Made by a program: the position numbers and the translations under genes. A DNA stretch of 64,000 nucleotides, taken from assembly GCA_014871385.1 (NCBI GenBank), contig CM026427.1, positions 13,268,430-13,332,429 on the forward strand. Reading direction: 5' to 3'. The notes beneath the pieces were generated by a model, which saw nothing but the letters and a program-made list of their open reading frames with translations, was not told the origin of the DNA and made no database searches. This document shows, one piece after another, positions 1-11,799 of the stretch; position 1 is the first letter of the stretch; each line of letters begins with the position of its first letter. Source of the DNA: Ceratodon purpureus. Lineage: Eukaryota > Streptophyta > Bryopsida > Pseudoditrichales > Ditrichaceae.

Positions 1-1254
1 GAGTATTCATAAATGACAATACAATATAAATAATTTTATTAAATATTCTAAAACCTTGTCTTAAATGAGTCTTTCTATTATTCTTAGGCACAACAACAAT
101 AGAACTTATTCAATCACAATAAAGAATTTAATATATTAAAATTATTTTTTAGCAATTTATTAATTTCTTCCTTTTTCATTTAAAAATATTTGGAATTTAA
201 TATATATCGCCTTTACATAGCAAGCTTAGAATCTTCTTCAAGATGTATATAGTGTTGACTTAAGTCAAGTGGTAGACCTTTAAAATCTTCGTAACTCCAA
301 GCAAAATCAGAAGAATAATCAGTGAATTTTTTTTCAAATATTTAATTCATTCAAAGACCATTTATAATTTACATGTTAAAGACAAATTCCTATCGACATT
401 CTATCGAGGAATAAATATTATTATAAAAATGGCTAGAGACAAGAGAATGCAGAGTGAGGGTAGTGGCCTTCATCTTGCCAAGGTATAGGTTGTCCAACAG
501 ATTATCATAATTGCTCCGAGCCGCTTTCGCTCCTGACTTCCCCAACTTACATAATTATTTTAACTCCCTTAGCCCTAATTTCACTATTAAGCCCGTCATC
601 CCTATTCATACTATTAGGCCCGTTCTCCTTATTTACATTGTTAGGCCTAGTCCTAACATTATATATATAAATTGAAGCTTTTCACCAATATTTAGTTCCA
701 TGCACCAATATTTGAATAATTAATAATATTAATAATAATGTAAATATATAATTTATTTAATTTTATCTTTTATCCTTTCAATAACTATTAAAAGATGCCT
801 TCATTCCTTTGTAATAGATTTAGCTTGATACAATTAAAACAATCTAATAAAATTGGATAAGATTTGTGTGGTGATTAAATTGACATAAAATAAAATAAAT
901 ATAATAAACTTGATCAACAATGATGATTTTAACTTCAAGTAAAATTTCAACATATCTTGATATGTTAATTTTAGATTAATTCAATTTCTTTTAGTGTATT
1001 CAATAATAAGTTTAATATAAGTTCCATAATCATTAATTAACACTTGATCCTCTACCTAATATTTTTCAATTAATTATATTGATCAAATATAATGTAGACT
1101 ACTATCAATGTTCCATTCTAATATTCCACATCCAACTGTGTGCATCTATCCATACAATAAAGAAGAAGGGTGTTTTCTTTTTGTGTGTGTGTGTATCCGC
1201 ACATGACATTTTACACATGGAATAAGTGGTTATTTGACTAGGTTTCATGCTTGA
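1..1254. other. AT-rich intergenic DNA
   Basis: No convincing coding frame on either strand. The stretch has many A/T homopolymers. The only structure noted is a three-unit tandem repeat at 573-654, listed separately, and a short GT run near 1181. Confidence 0.6.
573..654. repeat. Three tandem 27-28 bp repeats
   Basis: Three head-to-tail units of about 27 bp (about 573-599, 600-626, 627-654) share the pattern CC(C/T)TA-TT-(C)A--(A/G)TTA(A/G)GCC. They are diverged from one another. No function is apparent. Confidence 0.55.
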
Positions 1255-1861
1255 AGCGTTATTGACATTCATGAGAAAAAACATGCTTTGGACATGCCGA
1301 TGCTAGAGCGGCAAAGGAAGCTGAGCAGAAAGATGCACATCGGGGAGGAGAGGAAGAAGGACGGGGAAGACGTGTGCTTCATATGCTTCGATGGCGAGGA
1401 CCTGGTGCTGTGCGACCACATGTACTATGCGGTGTATTGGTGAATGCATGAAATAGATTGAGTGGAAGGGATTTATGTTAGAGCGATGGGGGATATTTGG
1501 GGTTTGACAATTTTTGTTATGAGGTTGGTGCAGAGTATTAGACTTTAAAATAGTGAACGCTCATGATAAACAACCATCTATTAAGTAGAATGCACAGTGA
1601 GGGAATAATCCCTCACTGTGTTTAAATATTCACAATTTGTGGCCAACAGTTGGCCAACTACTGGTCCCGGCGGCTCAGCCGCCCTGCAACGGCCACTAAC
1701 GGTTTGCGTGTTCACACTATGATGTTTCATTAGATCCCTAACCCTATTCACACTAGTTATGTTCCTAACACAGAGCATGTCTGAAGGCATATCATCTGAG
1801 CTACATTGGGCGGAGTGCGGCGTTCTTCAAGAAGAAAGGGGCGTGGTTGTGCAGTATGTAG
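1255..1861 (+). pseudogene. Broken PHD-finger gene, NERD/GYF-Plus3-like
   Basis: An open frame at 1255-1443 ends in a segment reading EDVCFICFDGEDLVLCD. This closely matches the first half of the PHD finger of plant NERD-type proteins (PHD, SWIB, Plus-3 and GYF chromatin factors), including the C-x2-C and later Cys ligands. That frame then stops. The next part of the same finger appears about 360 bp further on, at 1802-1858, as IGRSAAFFKKKGAWLC, which matches the family's GRDEAFF...W-C stretch before it also stops. In the intact family these two parts are adjacent, so this copy is interrupted and truncated, and no intact continuation was found. The intervening DNA carries three perfect hairpins. 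The domain match comes from remembered family consensus. An exon-intron structure with a non-canonical junction is a weaker alternative. Confidence 0.6.
1593..1683. repeat. Cluster of three perfect hairpins
   Basis: Three perfect inverted repeats follow one another. The first has 12-bp arms CACAGTGAGGGA with a 4-nt loop (1593-1620). The second has 7-bp arms TGGCCAA with a 3-nt loop (1640-1656). The third has 7-bp arms GGCGGCT with a 1-nt loop (1669-1683). They lie inside the segment that separates the two halves of the broken PHD finger. Confidence 0.8.
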
Positions 1862-2159
1862 ACAGAAAACTTGGGGTTGGTTGACAAGTTTGTCGTGGTC
1901 TTGTAGTCTTCTTGCCCTGTAAAGTGGGAGAATGTGTGTAAGGAGTTGGTTTAGAGAGTGTGGTGTGCGTTGTGTGGTTCAAGTAGGCAGGTAACTATTG
2001 TTGTTACATATTGAGCAGCGTGGGGAGTCTGATGGTGTTATGTTTTGAGGATAGGGTAATGTATTGGACATGTATTGGGACGTTGAAGCAACAAGACTGT
2101 CTTTTTGCAAGACATGGTGTTACGCATTACTGCACGAACGTTGTGGAAAGTTGCATGCG

Positions 2160-2420
2160 GTGACGCCGAGTGGATTGTTGTTGTTGTTGTTTACCAGGAT
2201 GGCACTTCTACTCGGTGTATATGAAGTCCGGGAGCTCTTCTAGTGCTACACCTATCCGACGGCATACTACGGGAGCTGCAATTCTAAGGCAAAGTTTCTG
2301 CTGCTGCCGCAAGCGGAAGGGTCTGTTCAAGGACTGCCGAACAATCTGAGAATGATCGAGCGGAACGAGACCATCAACTCGGACGGGGTATAATGAGTGA
2401 TGTTTTCTCTGCATATTGAC
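2160..2420 (+). other. Possible coding remnant after the PHD fragment
   Basis: Base composition rises here, and an open frame at about 2243-2393 runs without stops and ends near a TAATGA. I cannot match it to a known domain. It may be a distal exon of the broken PHD-finger gene because it lies on the same strand just downstream, but that is inference only. Confidence 0.2.
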
Positions 2421-5320
2421 CTTTATGCGGTTGTAAAAATGCTGAAAGTTTCTTGGTAGCCGATTGGGAAATGGATGAAGGACAGTGATTTTACCAGTGA
2501 ATTTATAGAAATATTCATATTATCTATTTTATTCAAGGCCTAAAGAAGGCTTACATAGTTTTTACGACTAATTTGTATTCCACAAAAGAAACTCTATTTC
2601 TTCCAATATAACCGTTGATTCCGTTTAAAGATAATTTATTTATTTGATGAATTAATTAACCGCTTCATCTAAATTAATTAAAAAATTCAAATAAATTACA
2701 ATTCCTCTTTCTATTACGTAGGATTTTCTACTTCAATTTACACAAATTTCAAAATTATAAAATAAATCCTCCAAAAAAAAAAAAAAAAAAACACTATCTT
2801 TCAGAATAAATTTTATTTATTATATATAATTATAGATACTCAACAAGAAAGAATTCTATGATGTCAGTTTTATTTTGTTAAAAAATTTAAAAATAACAAC
2901 AAATGGTTATCACGATGGTTGTGTGATCCCATCTCACTAATGTTTCATGATCATAAAAATTGAATAAATTTATATTTATAAATGATTCCATTGTCTTGTA
3001 GCTTATGATATAACCTTCAATCTCTAGTCATCATGAATGTAACAATCTTCATTGCATATCACTGTTGCGATTATGTGGATACAAATTCTTACAACTTTAG
3101 CTATAGAAATGGTTTTTCAACATCACCAAAGTAAAAAAAATTGACGTTCTCGTGATTGATTATAAATGACTTTGTGCAAAACTTCCTTGTAAGCATCATC
3201 TTACAAACTACACAATGCTTTTTTGGTCTTTTGGACCTTCAACTTGACATTCTTTTGCCTTTTTTCTTAAATAAGCCTTTCATATATTTTCATCTATGGA
3301 GTTTAGATGTAAAACATAGTAGATAAAATTTTAAAAACCATACAACATCATTAAATGTTTTCTTATTTTCCTTCTATGAAAGGAATATTCAATTGTATGA
3401 ATTTGTGATTTTTTTTGTAATGTATATATCTATGTATATATATACAACATGGCTTCAAATGCGCTCCACTAGAAAATCTACTTGTTGTTGTAAGTTTGCT
3501 TCATACAATTATGCGTTACGAACTCATTCATAACAGGTAAATGGATGTAATGGTTAACGGTTGGCTTAGTTGGTTTCTCTCTTGTCTTTAAGAACGATTG
3601 AGGAAGTTTGTTCCTCACTTGACAAGTTTTGCTTAATGAAGATGAAATGATTCCAAAACAATGTGAAATCCTTGTTGTAAAGTTGCAGTAATTTAGTTTG
3701 AGATTAATTTTATTAGAGCATCAACTTCTTTGTTAAGTTAGACTATGGCATTACCGTGCTTCAACAAATAATGGTAAATGTTATTAGCATGTTCTTTATT
3801 CAATATGCGCATAGCGGTGGACGAAGACAAATATTTTGTAACATTTGATATCTTTGCTTAAGTCTTTAATTCAACCATAAGTGATGAACTACCAATTTTG
3901 TACAATGCATTACTTCATCATCTCCCATTATATCCGAAAGAATGTGATCAAGAGCTTAACATTTACATGATTTCAAGGTTCTTTTTAAAAAAGACAAAAT
4001 ATTTACAAGACGTTCATTTCTAGACAACCTATTTTTGAAACTTGCAATAATCTTAAACTCAAAAATGAAAGCAATTAATAAAATTTCTTCTCATATTAAA
4101 CAATGAATTGAAAAGCATTATGATTATAGTTATCTTAAATTAATATTGATTATCTCAAATTATGAAATGATAATGGTATTTGTGATTTCATAATTTTTTT
4201 CTATTTTATTTGTCATTCTGAAAGCAATAACAATTGTAGATAGGATTTAAAACCCCATGTATACACAAGAGAGCTAAATAATGGTTTGTATTTTGGCATG
4301 GATGCAACTAAGGTCCTTAACCTCTTGAGCCATTTTTGAATGTTAACCATTGAGTGATTATCTTTTGATGCATTTTCCTCCCTATCAAACTTTATAGGAA
4401 CTACATAGATTTGATTGAAGCTTAATCTATTTTGACACGATAATTTTTTAATTTTTTTTTATAATATTACAAAAGTTTTAGGTTACTATTTAAAGTTCTT
4501 CTCATATTTTTTTAATGAATGTAGCTAAATTAGATTGATTATTGTATTACTTTGCTTTACTTCAATCACGTTGTTCTCTAGAAGCTAAACGCATGAATCT
4601 AAGATTATCAAAATCTTAAATTGTTGTTTGATTGCCATTGAGTATATGATAAGTTCAAATAAATTAATCTAGATGTGGTCCACGCGCCCCACTTTAGACT
4701 TTCCTTCTTCAAATTATTGCCAATGTGGGAATTTTTTTGGTTTGTCCCTTGAGGTTTTTTTATATAGTTTTTTTTCCCCAATACAAAGAAGCAATTATAC
4801 TATCCTTATTTTTTCCAATTTATTTAAGATTTGTGAGAAATCGAGTTTTATGAGAAATTGGGTTTTCAAACAAAACTAAAAATATTATATTTCTTATAGA
4901 CTTGTGCATTATCTTATGCTATTGCAATATTTTTGGAGTGTGTTTCAATAGTTTTCTACCTTTCAACTTTGGTACATGACTATCTAACATTACCTTCTTT
5001 GTAAAAGCAAAGAACACTCAACATACCATTTGGAAAAAACCACAGACAAATAGTAGTCAAAGTATGTTGACCCTACACGGATATCTTTGAATTATTTTTT
5101 TTCTTCTTTCAGATCCTATGATACTTCAATTCATAACGTAGAATTTAAAAAAATGTTTCGACCACATATCTTAAGTACTACAATCCAAGATCCCACTATT
5201 AAAAGTAATCAAACATGGTTTTTTAAATATTTTGTCTGTTTACACTAAATATAATATTTTTATAATAAAATTCTGTAAAAAATAGTCAAAATATTTTAGA
5301 GGTTGATCAATCAACTAATT
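2421..5320. other. AT-rich intergenic DNA, no gene seen
   Basis: About 2.9 kb without a convincing coding frame. It contains a poly-A run near 2774-2791 and scattered homopolymers. Short minus-strand open frames around 3.5-4.0 kb did not match any transposase or host family I could name. Confidence 0.55.
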
Positions 5321-5509
5321 AATTTTAGAAATTACAAAAACTCCATGTGCCAAATTTTTCCAGAAACCGGAGTTTCGCCATGTGCCATCTAACAGAAGTC
5401 ACCTCTCCAAAACTCAACCCACAACTCGCCACCTGATGTGGACCCTCCAGTTCGTACGCAGAACCCGACGAGCAAGCCAACGCTGCGAGTATCCGCTCTC
5501 CCGGGTGAC

Positions 5510-5605
5510 GACCCGCGCGACAGGTCTCGCGACCCGCAAGACGGGTCTCGCGACCCACACGACGGCCCGGTCTCGCGGCCCGCACGACATCTCGCGACCC
5601 GCCTC
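5510..5605. repeat. CpG-rich tandem repeat upstream of the plastid protein gene
   Basis: Four to five imperfect units of about 20 bp, built around TCTCGCGACCCGC, lie 370-470 bp upstream of the start codon at 5981. The segment is far GC- and CpG-richer than its surroundings. This sparsity of stops produces long spurious open frames on both strands. It may be part of a promoter or 5' leader. Confidence 0.6.
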
Positions 5606-5980
5606 CGCCTGTGACCCGACGCTGGGGTTTATCCGCTGTGCGGTCGCGTCTGCGCCGCGACGCCTCCCTCACGCTCCCACGCGAGGCCGCGAAGCGTAAA
5701 CCCTGCATCCTCACCCAGCAGACCCAAAACCGTCACCACATCCCAATGCCGCCAATATCATCAAATTTATTACATTTTCTCTCCTGAAATCTACGAGTAT
5801 GTGAGACTAGGGCACTTGCGGGTGAGTGTCGCGTTTGAGTGGCCGTCGCGGCGCGCCTTCACATTTCGAGTGCAGGCTTATCGCGCGCAGGGACGAGTTC
5901 AGGAGGTGAGGATTGTTAGGTGTGCGGGCGTTTTTTCCTGGGAGGGTTCATCAGGTGGTGGATTCGGGTTGTCGCGAGCG

Positions 5981-6433
5981 ATGGCGACGGCTGCCGTGTG
6001 CGGCCCTAGCACTGCGCTCGTGTGTTCGTCGCGACCGGGTTCGGAGCGCTTCAGCGTCAGCCAGAGCTTGTCGTCGAGGCTTGCGATTCCGTGTGCTGGA
6101 CTGAGGCGCGATTTGCGTTTGACAGGGAGGAGTTCGCAGGAGAGATGTCGGGGGAGTGTGGGTATTAAGAGTCGCAGGCGAGTGGTGGGGATTAGGGCAG
6201 GATTGCCAGTCATCTCGAGTGTGCCTGTTGTGGGGCCTCTGGCGAATGCAATCTTCAATCCCGTGCTGCTCTTCATAGTGTACGCCGCTGGAGCGTTCAG
6301 GTTCTACTCTGGTTTTCAGAAGACGACGTATGCTGACTCCTCCGCCACGAAGATTAGCATGACAGCGTTGTGGCCGGTGTTGTTCGTGGCGTCGAAGGCT
6401 TATCGCGATAACTTCAAGAAGGCCATTTCTTGA
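5981..6433 (+). CDS. Plastid-targeted small membrane protein, unknown function
   Basis: This single-exon gene encodes 150 residues. I chose the ATG at 5981 because it sits in a good plant start context (GCGATGGCG) and begins a typical chloroplast transit peptide: residues 1-70 are rich in Ser, Arg, Ala and Val and almost free of acidic residues. The frame is open upstream to 5801, but that extension looks like leader. The mature part has a hydrophobic segment at about residues 88-110 (ANAIFNPVLLFIVYAAGAF), then FYSGFQKTTYAD, a second moderately hydrophobic stretch (TALWPVLFVASKAYRDNF) and a basic end. This pattern resembles a family of short, conserved plastid membrane proteins of unknown function in plants and algae. 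No intron is needed. The 3' leader probably runs to about 6.6 kb. Host gene, likely functional. Confidence 0.8.
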   Translation: MATAAVCGPSTALVCSSRPGSERFSVSQSLSSRLAIPCAGLRRDLRLTGRSSQERCRGSVGIKSRRRVVGIRAGLPVISSVPVVGPLANAIFNPVLLFIVYAAGAFRFYSGFQKTTYADSSATKISMTALWPVLFVASKAYRDNFKKAIS

Positions 6434-6811
6434 GAGCCTCTTCAAGGCTGAGAGGCTGTAGTCGGAATTTGGTTTTCACTCAGGAAGGGTGTAGGAGAAC
6501 GAGGGGGGAGTAGGAACTAAGCAGTGAATTCAGTCCCAAGGACAATTCACATTAGCCCTAGAAGCTAAGATTGTAAAGCACTCTGTATTCATGTAACAAA
6601 AAGTTGTGCATATCAAAGAATGTGGTCACCTGCGTTGTACTGGATTATTTTCTGCGGTTATGAATTTGCCCTAGAGTGAGTTTTACAAACTCAAATTTCT
6701 TGATTTTTCGGCGCGCACAAAACCTTGTTAGCGCGTGACTCGTACCATAATTTTGTGGTTACTGAATGGTTTGGATTTCTCCTCCCATATTCTCCGGAAT
6801 TGATGGTTTAG

Positions 6812-7286
6812 GACAATGAACGTATGAATGTGAGTGGAGAAGATGTCGACCCTTTGAGCTTCGCTATCCACCTAGTACCTGCAGAACTAGAGAAGTGTTT
6901 TGCATTTCCTTGAGTGTCTTGTGTATTAGTGGCCATTGATATAGAGGCGATCTTGGTGTGGATGTTGCGAGGGCTGTTGGAGCCTTCTGGAGATGAACTG
7001 AGCGAGGGAGAGGACGCAGGAAACAGCGAATTGGAGAGTTCGTGGGTCATTGTATGATTGGCATGATATTGATGTTATAACGTTATTACAGTGTATTCCA
7101 TTGTCCTGAACCACCTGATTGTCTGTTAACAAAGTTCAGCACTTCAGGAAGGTGATCGAGATTGAGTTCGAACTAATCCTGGAAGAACTGCATGCGAAAC
7201 AGCAACTGTTGACGACTGTGAAGAGTATTGTAAAAGAGCTCAAATGTGAATATAGAGGCGTTCTGCACCAGGATACCGTTGCTTGA
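6812..7286 (+). pseudogene. Two-exon unknown gene remnant with coiled-coil end
   Basis: A frame at 6812-7051 continues in phase across a canonical GT-AG intron (7052-7139) into 7140-7286, giving about 128 residues and ending at TGA. The first part contains an acidic stretch (GDELSEGEDAGNSELESSW). The second exon reads like an amphipathic helix rich in Glu, Leu and Lys (IEFELILEELHAKQQLL). One in-frame TGA at 6911 interrupts exon 1. The gene is therefore broken, or translation starts further downstream, or an upstream splice that I cannot place avoids it; an intron at that site would be shorter than plants normally use. I do not recognise the family. It lies 380 bp downstream of the plastid protein gene on the same strand. 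Confidence 0.4.
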
Positions 7287-7289
7287 TAC

Positions 7290-9040
7290 CAATCGGCCAT
7301 CAAGAAGTGTAGGCCGGAGTTCTGCATTGCGTGCCAGTGCCACTGCAAGCAAATGCATAGTTTTTCATTCCAAAAAGCAGTGAAACCGCGCCACTCCGAG
7401 ATAAAGTAGTCAAATCTGTCACAACAGACAATTTTGCGGGGCCCTTTCCTCTGCGCGGATTGGTTGATTGCTCACTGTGCCGCGTTCTCTGAGATGAGAA
7501 ACGACGGGTTTGCTACTAGTGTGCACATCATCGACAATTTAGAGTTGTCACAAAAGTAAGGATAAATTATGTTAGATTTCAAGAAACGATCAAAGCAAAA
7601 ACTGCAATCTCATAAGATTTGAAACTTCTTGCACAACCCAGACGTTATCCGTTTTTTAAGGATGTTGTTCAAACAGCCAAACCTTGAGACAGAAGTTTAT
7701 TCCTGCTTCTTGTACTTTGTGACCGAGCATCAATTTTTTGTGTAAACTTACATTGAGTGGCAAAACTTAGTCACAAATCTTTGGTCCTTGATTGCTTATA
7801 TCTCATTGAATGAAATTGCAAATTTCAAAAATAGAGGAGATACAACATGGAGTTTATGAGCTATCATAGAATTTATGTTGACAACAAATAGATTACAACA
7901 AGAAAAAATTGTTCAAGTACAAATATATGCCTTGACTAAATTTTGCATGTCATTTGATAATAAATACTATGAAGTTTAAAATTTCATTGAGGACTTATAA
8001 GCCCAAATTGACACGGACATGTTGAACTACAATGTTGCAATACTAAATTAAAGATCCATGCACATTGTAAGCAAGATTTGGTTACTCAGCATAGTATTTT
8101 TAGAAGAACTTTCTAGAAGTGTCAAACAGACCTTAATAACTCCATTTTGATGAAATTGCAAGTCTACAAGAATGTAGCAAGTAAGTTGTAGGTGTTTCAA
8201 AGTCATGTTGCGAAATTTCGAAGGAAGAGATTGTCTCATATTCTTGTTAGTAATGGTGGTAAACCACAACCATAAACAAATGCATGACATTCTAGGGCCC
8301 ACACATGTTTTGTAGAATCGAAGGAAATATAGATCAATATCAATACAAAGAAATCTTATAGAGATTTAATGTATACCATGATGGCATAAGATCTTGATCC
8401 TTTGAATTTGATTATTGAGTGCGACAATGATTTCAAATATGTCACCCTCATTGGAAAAACCAAATCAATTTAAAATAGATTTGGCCGGGTACGTTGGCAA
8501 GAGCCCTCAAAAATTGATATCAGGTGAAACTTGAAAGGAATTTTCCTTGTACTTTACTTGTCATCTCTTCCCTTTCTTCAAATATATGAGCAGCCACAAG
8601 TCTGTCATCAAACAGTTAGATTCAAATGCCTCAAACTAGTGATACTCAAAATAAAAAGCCGATTCAAGTTTCCATAATGAAGTTGACGCTTCAATTCTAT
8701 ACTTATTCTGCACTTGAGACTAATAGTCAAATTGCTCAAGATTTACTGTATTACTATTTTTGATGCCCTTTTGGACGCGTTCTTTGCTGCAACGGCAAGC
8801 TGCTCTCGTTGAAGGTCAAGAGGTTGGGACGCGGGATACAGGTGACGGAAGTCAACTGGAATTGAGACTGCTCGTTTGAAGCAAGACTGACATCTTGACG
8901 ACATCTAGCGAGCATGGATGGTCATTTTTTATTTGCCTGAGGACATGTTGAATATCGCTATTGGATACAATGATGGAATATTTCTTCCAATCTTCGGCCA
9001 TCATCAGTGAATGCCGAATCCACATTTTGCCGATTCACGA
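7290..9040. other. Intergenic DNA, no gene seen
   Basis: No supported gene. Short minus-strand open frames at 8048-8302 and nearby have no recognisable domain. The last part, 8.75-9.05 kb, may be degraded C-terminal sequence of the DUF7869-type gene that follows on the minus strand. Confidence 0.45.
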
Positions 9041-9052
9041 CAAGTTTTGATA

Positions 9053-10472
9053 TCAACCATAGTTGATCCACCGCACATCGTCTTTCAAGTTGATAGGAAT
9101 GGAGGATTCCCAACTGATGTCATCAAGAAACTTGGTCTTCAATAGGCTGTTCTTGTAGCGAGCTTCACAGTGCTCACCATAGTTCAAGAACTTGTCACGG
9201 GTCATCATTGTCACCTTCTGCGGATCCTCGACATGAAAAGCATTCTTGATCAATTTGTATAGAGTGTTAAGGTCGTAGTAGTCATGACGTTGTACATACT
9301 GAGAAATCACGCCAAAGATACGATCATTTGGCAGGAAGGTGTGCCTGACTTCTGGAAACTTGATGTTGACCTTATTGAATTGATAGAAAGAACTTCCTGG
9401 ATGCGCCAGCTTGGCAACAAATGCCAATATAAATCGGTTCTTGTTTTGGCAGCCATAGGCATCAGAGATCAGGTTCAGAATTTCCGATCCCATCGCATTA
9501 CCTTCACTCTCCAGCATATTGATTAAACAAGCAATGGTTTCATCAGATCCACATGCACCATTCCATTCAGACCACAAGTGAAAGTGATGTTTTCGTGAGT
9601 ATGCGTTGAATAATCCGAAATCGAATACATCGAGTTGATGGCCAACGTGAGCCTGCTTCGTCACCAAGTGTAGGACTCAAACTTCTTCTGATAGTCGAAT
9701 ACCAGAATATTGATCCATTTGGAATGATTGCGTGACTTGCTTTTTTGAGACTCAACCGCCACTTCGCTATCAAAGGCGATGACACGGTAACCCATTTGAG
9801 CCATCAAGCGATGGTGTTTGAAGTTAGTGATTGCTACAGCCCTGAATTCATTGCTTCCGAGCGACTCGATGTAGGCTTTCCATGATGGACAAGTTCTACA
9901 TTTGTTAGTCTTTGGTTTGTAAAACACAAGTAGCCAAATTCCAAAGCGAACAGGTCATGGAACCTTCGATGTGTGACAACACTTTTGAAAGGGTTCGGAT
10001 TGAGCTGCGCTTAGTTGTCAATAACCGCAATTATCCTTTGGAACAATTTTGGATGATATTGCCGCATAAATCCCTTCCATAGCTCATTTATGGACAACGA
10101 CGATGGCATGTAAATGACTTTTGCCGACGATTGGCTTTGAAGATAGTAGCTTGGAACACTGTGCCTTTTGATCTCCTACAGAACATATGATCGGGTGGCA
10201 TTGATGTGATCAATGTCAACACAAATTCTCACATTCAGAGAGCTGCAACCTTGGTAGTCGACACTGATACTAGGAACTCAGACCGCATCACCATCTACAG
10301 TATGATCATATCTTCCAGTCCTTTGTTTTGTCAAAATTGTTAGCTTGATGGTTCCCAAACTAAATACGGCCATGAAAGCAATGCGGCAAATATAAATTTT
10401 GATGGTGCCAAGGCTAGAGATTGCAAAAAGAAATTGATATGAACTTGATTTGTACTTTGAAACATTGATCAT
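9053..10472 (-). pseudogene. Decayed DUF7869-type (RNase H-like) element gene
   Basis: Reading on the minus strand, the best-preserved part (9053-9667) carries the hallmarks of the DUF7869 domain: ISDAYGCQNKN, about 45 residues later HTFLPNDRIFGVI, and a conserved polar C-terminal part. Just upstream (9661-9927) a neighbouring frame has the family's cysteine pair in a KPKTNKCRTCPSWK context, and further upstream (to about 10.3 kb) frames resemble its N-terminal region. The pieces lie in more than one frame with several breaks, so this copy is a fossil. DUF7869 proteins are often multi-copy and element-like in plants and animals; assigning this one to a transposon is inference. No terminal repeats were found. 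Confidence 0.6.
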
Positions 10473-10720
10473 TGATGCAAGGTGAGCCTACATGGTAGCC
10501 CAGTCTTGAATGTTTTCATATTGTTCACAATGATGCGTAGTGATCAATGGGGAGATTGCATTGAGCATGGTGATGCACTTCTTGGAGCGGTTGCAATCAC
10601 CGGAAGCATCGTGTATGTGCGTTGTCGCCTTTGCCAAGATTCCGGCTTCGCTTCGCGCTTACGACGACAAGAGCAAGTACCATAATCACACGTATGATGT
10701 ACTAAACTACGCTGCAGAAC

Positions 10721-10800
10721 AACGACAGGCATATCAGGTATAACAACAGGCATATCACAACGACAGGCATATCAGGTACAACGACAGGCATATCAGGTAC
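10721..10800. repeat. Four tandem 18-21 bp repeats
   Basis: Four adjacent units contain the core CAACAGGCATATCA or CGACAGGCATATCA. The last two, 10759-10779 and 10780-10800, are identical 21-mers. This is a simple minisatellite. Confidence 0.85.
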
Positions 10801-11492
10801 TTCTGTAGCATCTACTCTTTTTGCTAATGACTAGGATCACAAAAGTTTGATGTTTTTAAGTGGCATACACAATCCATTAACCTTAATCCAACTAACTATC
10901 TCTGAGTATAACTAAATGTTGTCTTAACCAATATTGAAGTGTCTAATATGGATTTTAAACTTATGAAAACAAATCGAGGAGAGTTGAGCTTCTACAAAAT
11001 TAATGGAGTGTAGAAGGTTGTACAAAAGTGTGCCACAACAAGTCCAAGTTGTCTTAGCTGCCAAAGGTAAGTCGATAAAGTATTTAGTTGTTTTTTTAAT
11101 TAAGAATGCATAATTAGATCAAGAGATACAATTTCCTTTTGATGTACTTTTCTTATACATTGATGTGAGGACTTTTTTTGCATCAAATTGTAGTCCACAT
11201 GCATCAAATTATGTATATATTTATTGTCAATTTTCCTACATTGATAGTTGAATTTCAAAATACAAGAACTTGACTTAGTTTTGCTAAAGAGTGTATATGT
11301 AGCAATGGAAACCAATGTGCGATACTAGCAATTGTGTAGCTCCTCACTCAAAACCTGTCACTTTTCACTCCTTGAAAACATGCAAAAGTGAACTTTTTTT
11401 TGTCCCTGGTGACCATTTCCACTCACAAAGTTTTTTTTTTCCTTAGAATAGAAAATGAGGAGTGATAGGTTTGCTACTAGTGTTAGTATGAG

Positions 11493-11798
11493 ATGCTATC
11501 TAATAGAACAGAATCCGGTAAAATCCAACACACATCTGATGCTTTATGTCTGAAGCTCCCAAATCACTACATTGCTTTGTCGACGGGAGAACTTACTCCA
11601 TTTCGGTCTGAGACTTTGGCACATAGAAACATGTGTTTGAACACAAAATCACTGACATGCAACCGTGTATACGGTACATTAGTATGCCGAGCCGAGGATA
11701 ATGCAAACCCGAATTTTCTTACCCAGTCTCTTACTAAGCCTATGATCAGTTCTACAGTAGCACTTGAAACAATATCCATGAGTGATGAGCACAAGTGA
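11493..11798 (+). CDS. Unrecognised 101-residue open frame
   Basis: An ATG-initiated frame of 101 codons in moderately GC-rich DNA. The N-terminal half is polar with few acidic residues and ends near TLVCRAED, loosely like the end of a plastid transit peptide. No domain is recognisable and no intron signal could be fixed. It could be a first exon of a lost or unplaced gene, or a chance frame. The region 11.8-13.4 kb beyond it holds only short unrecognised frames. Confidence 0.2.
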   Translation: MLSNRTESGKIQHTSDALCLKLPNHYIALSTGELTPFRSETLAHRNMCLNTKSLTCNRVYGTLVCRAEDNANPNFLTQSLTKPMISSTVALETISMSDEHK

Positions 11799-11799
11799 A

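Noticed and set aside
5325-5714. 129-codon minus-strand Arg-rich frame, and the overlapping plus-strand frame 5382-5699
   Set aside because: Both come from the CpG-rich minisatellite, which contains few stop codons on any frame; the sequences are low-complexity Arg/Thr repeats.
5951-6445. 164-codon minus-strand frame over the plastid protein gene
   Set aside because: Antisense to a coherent transit-peptide protein and compositionally a mirror of it.
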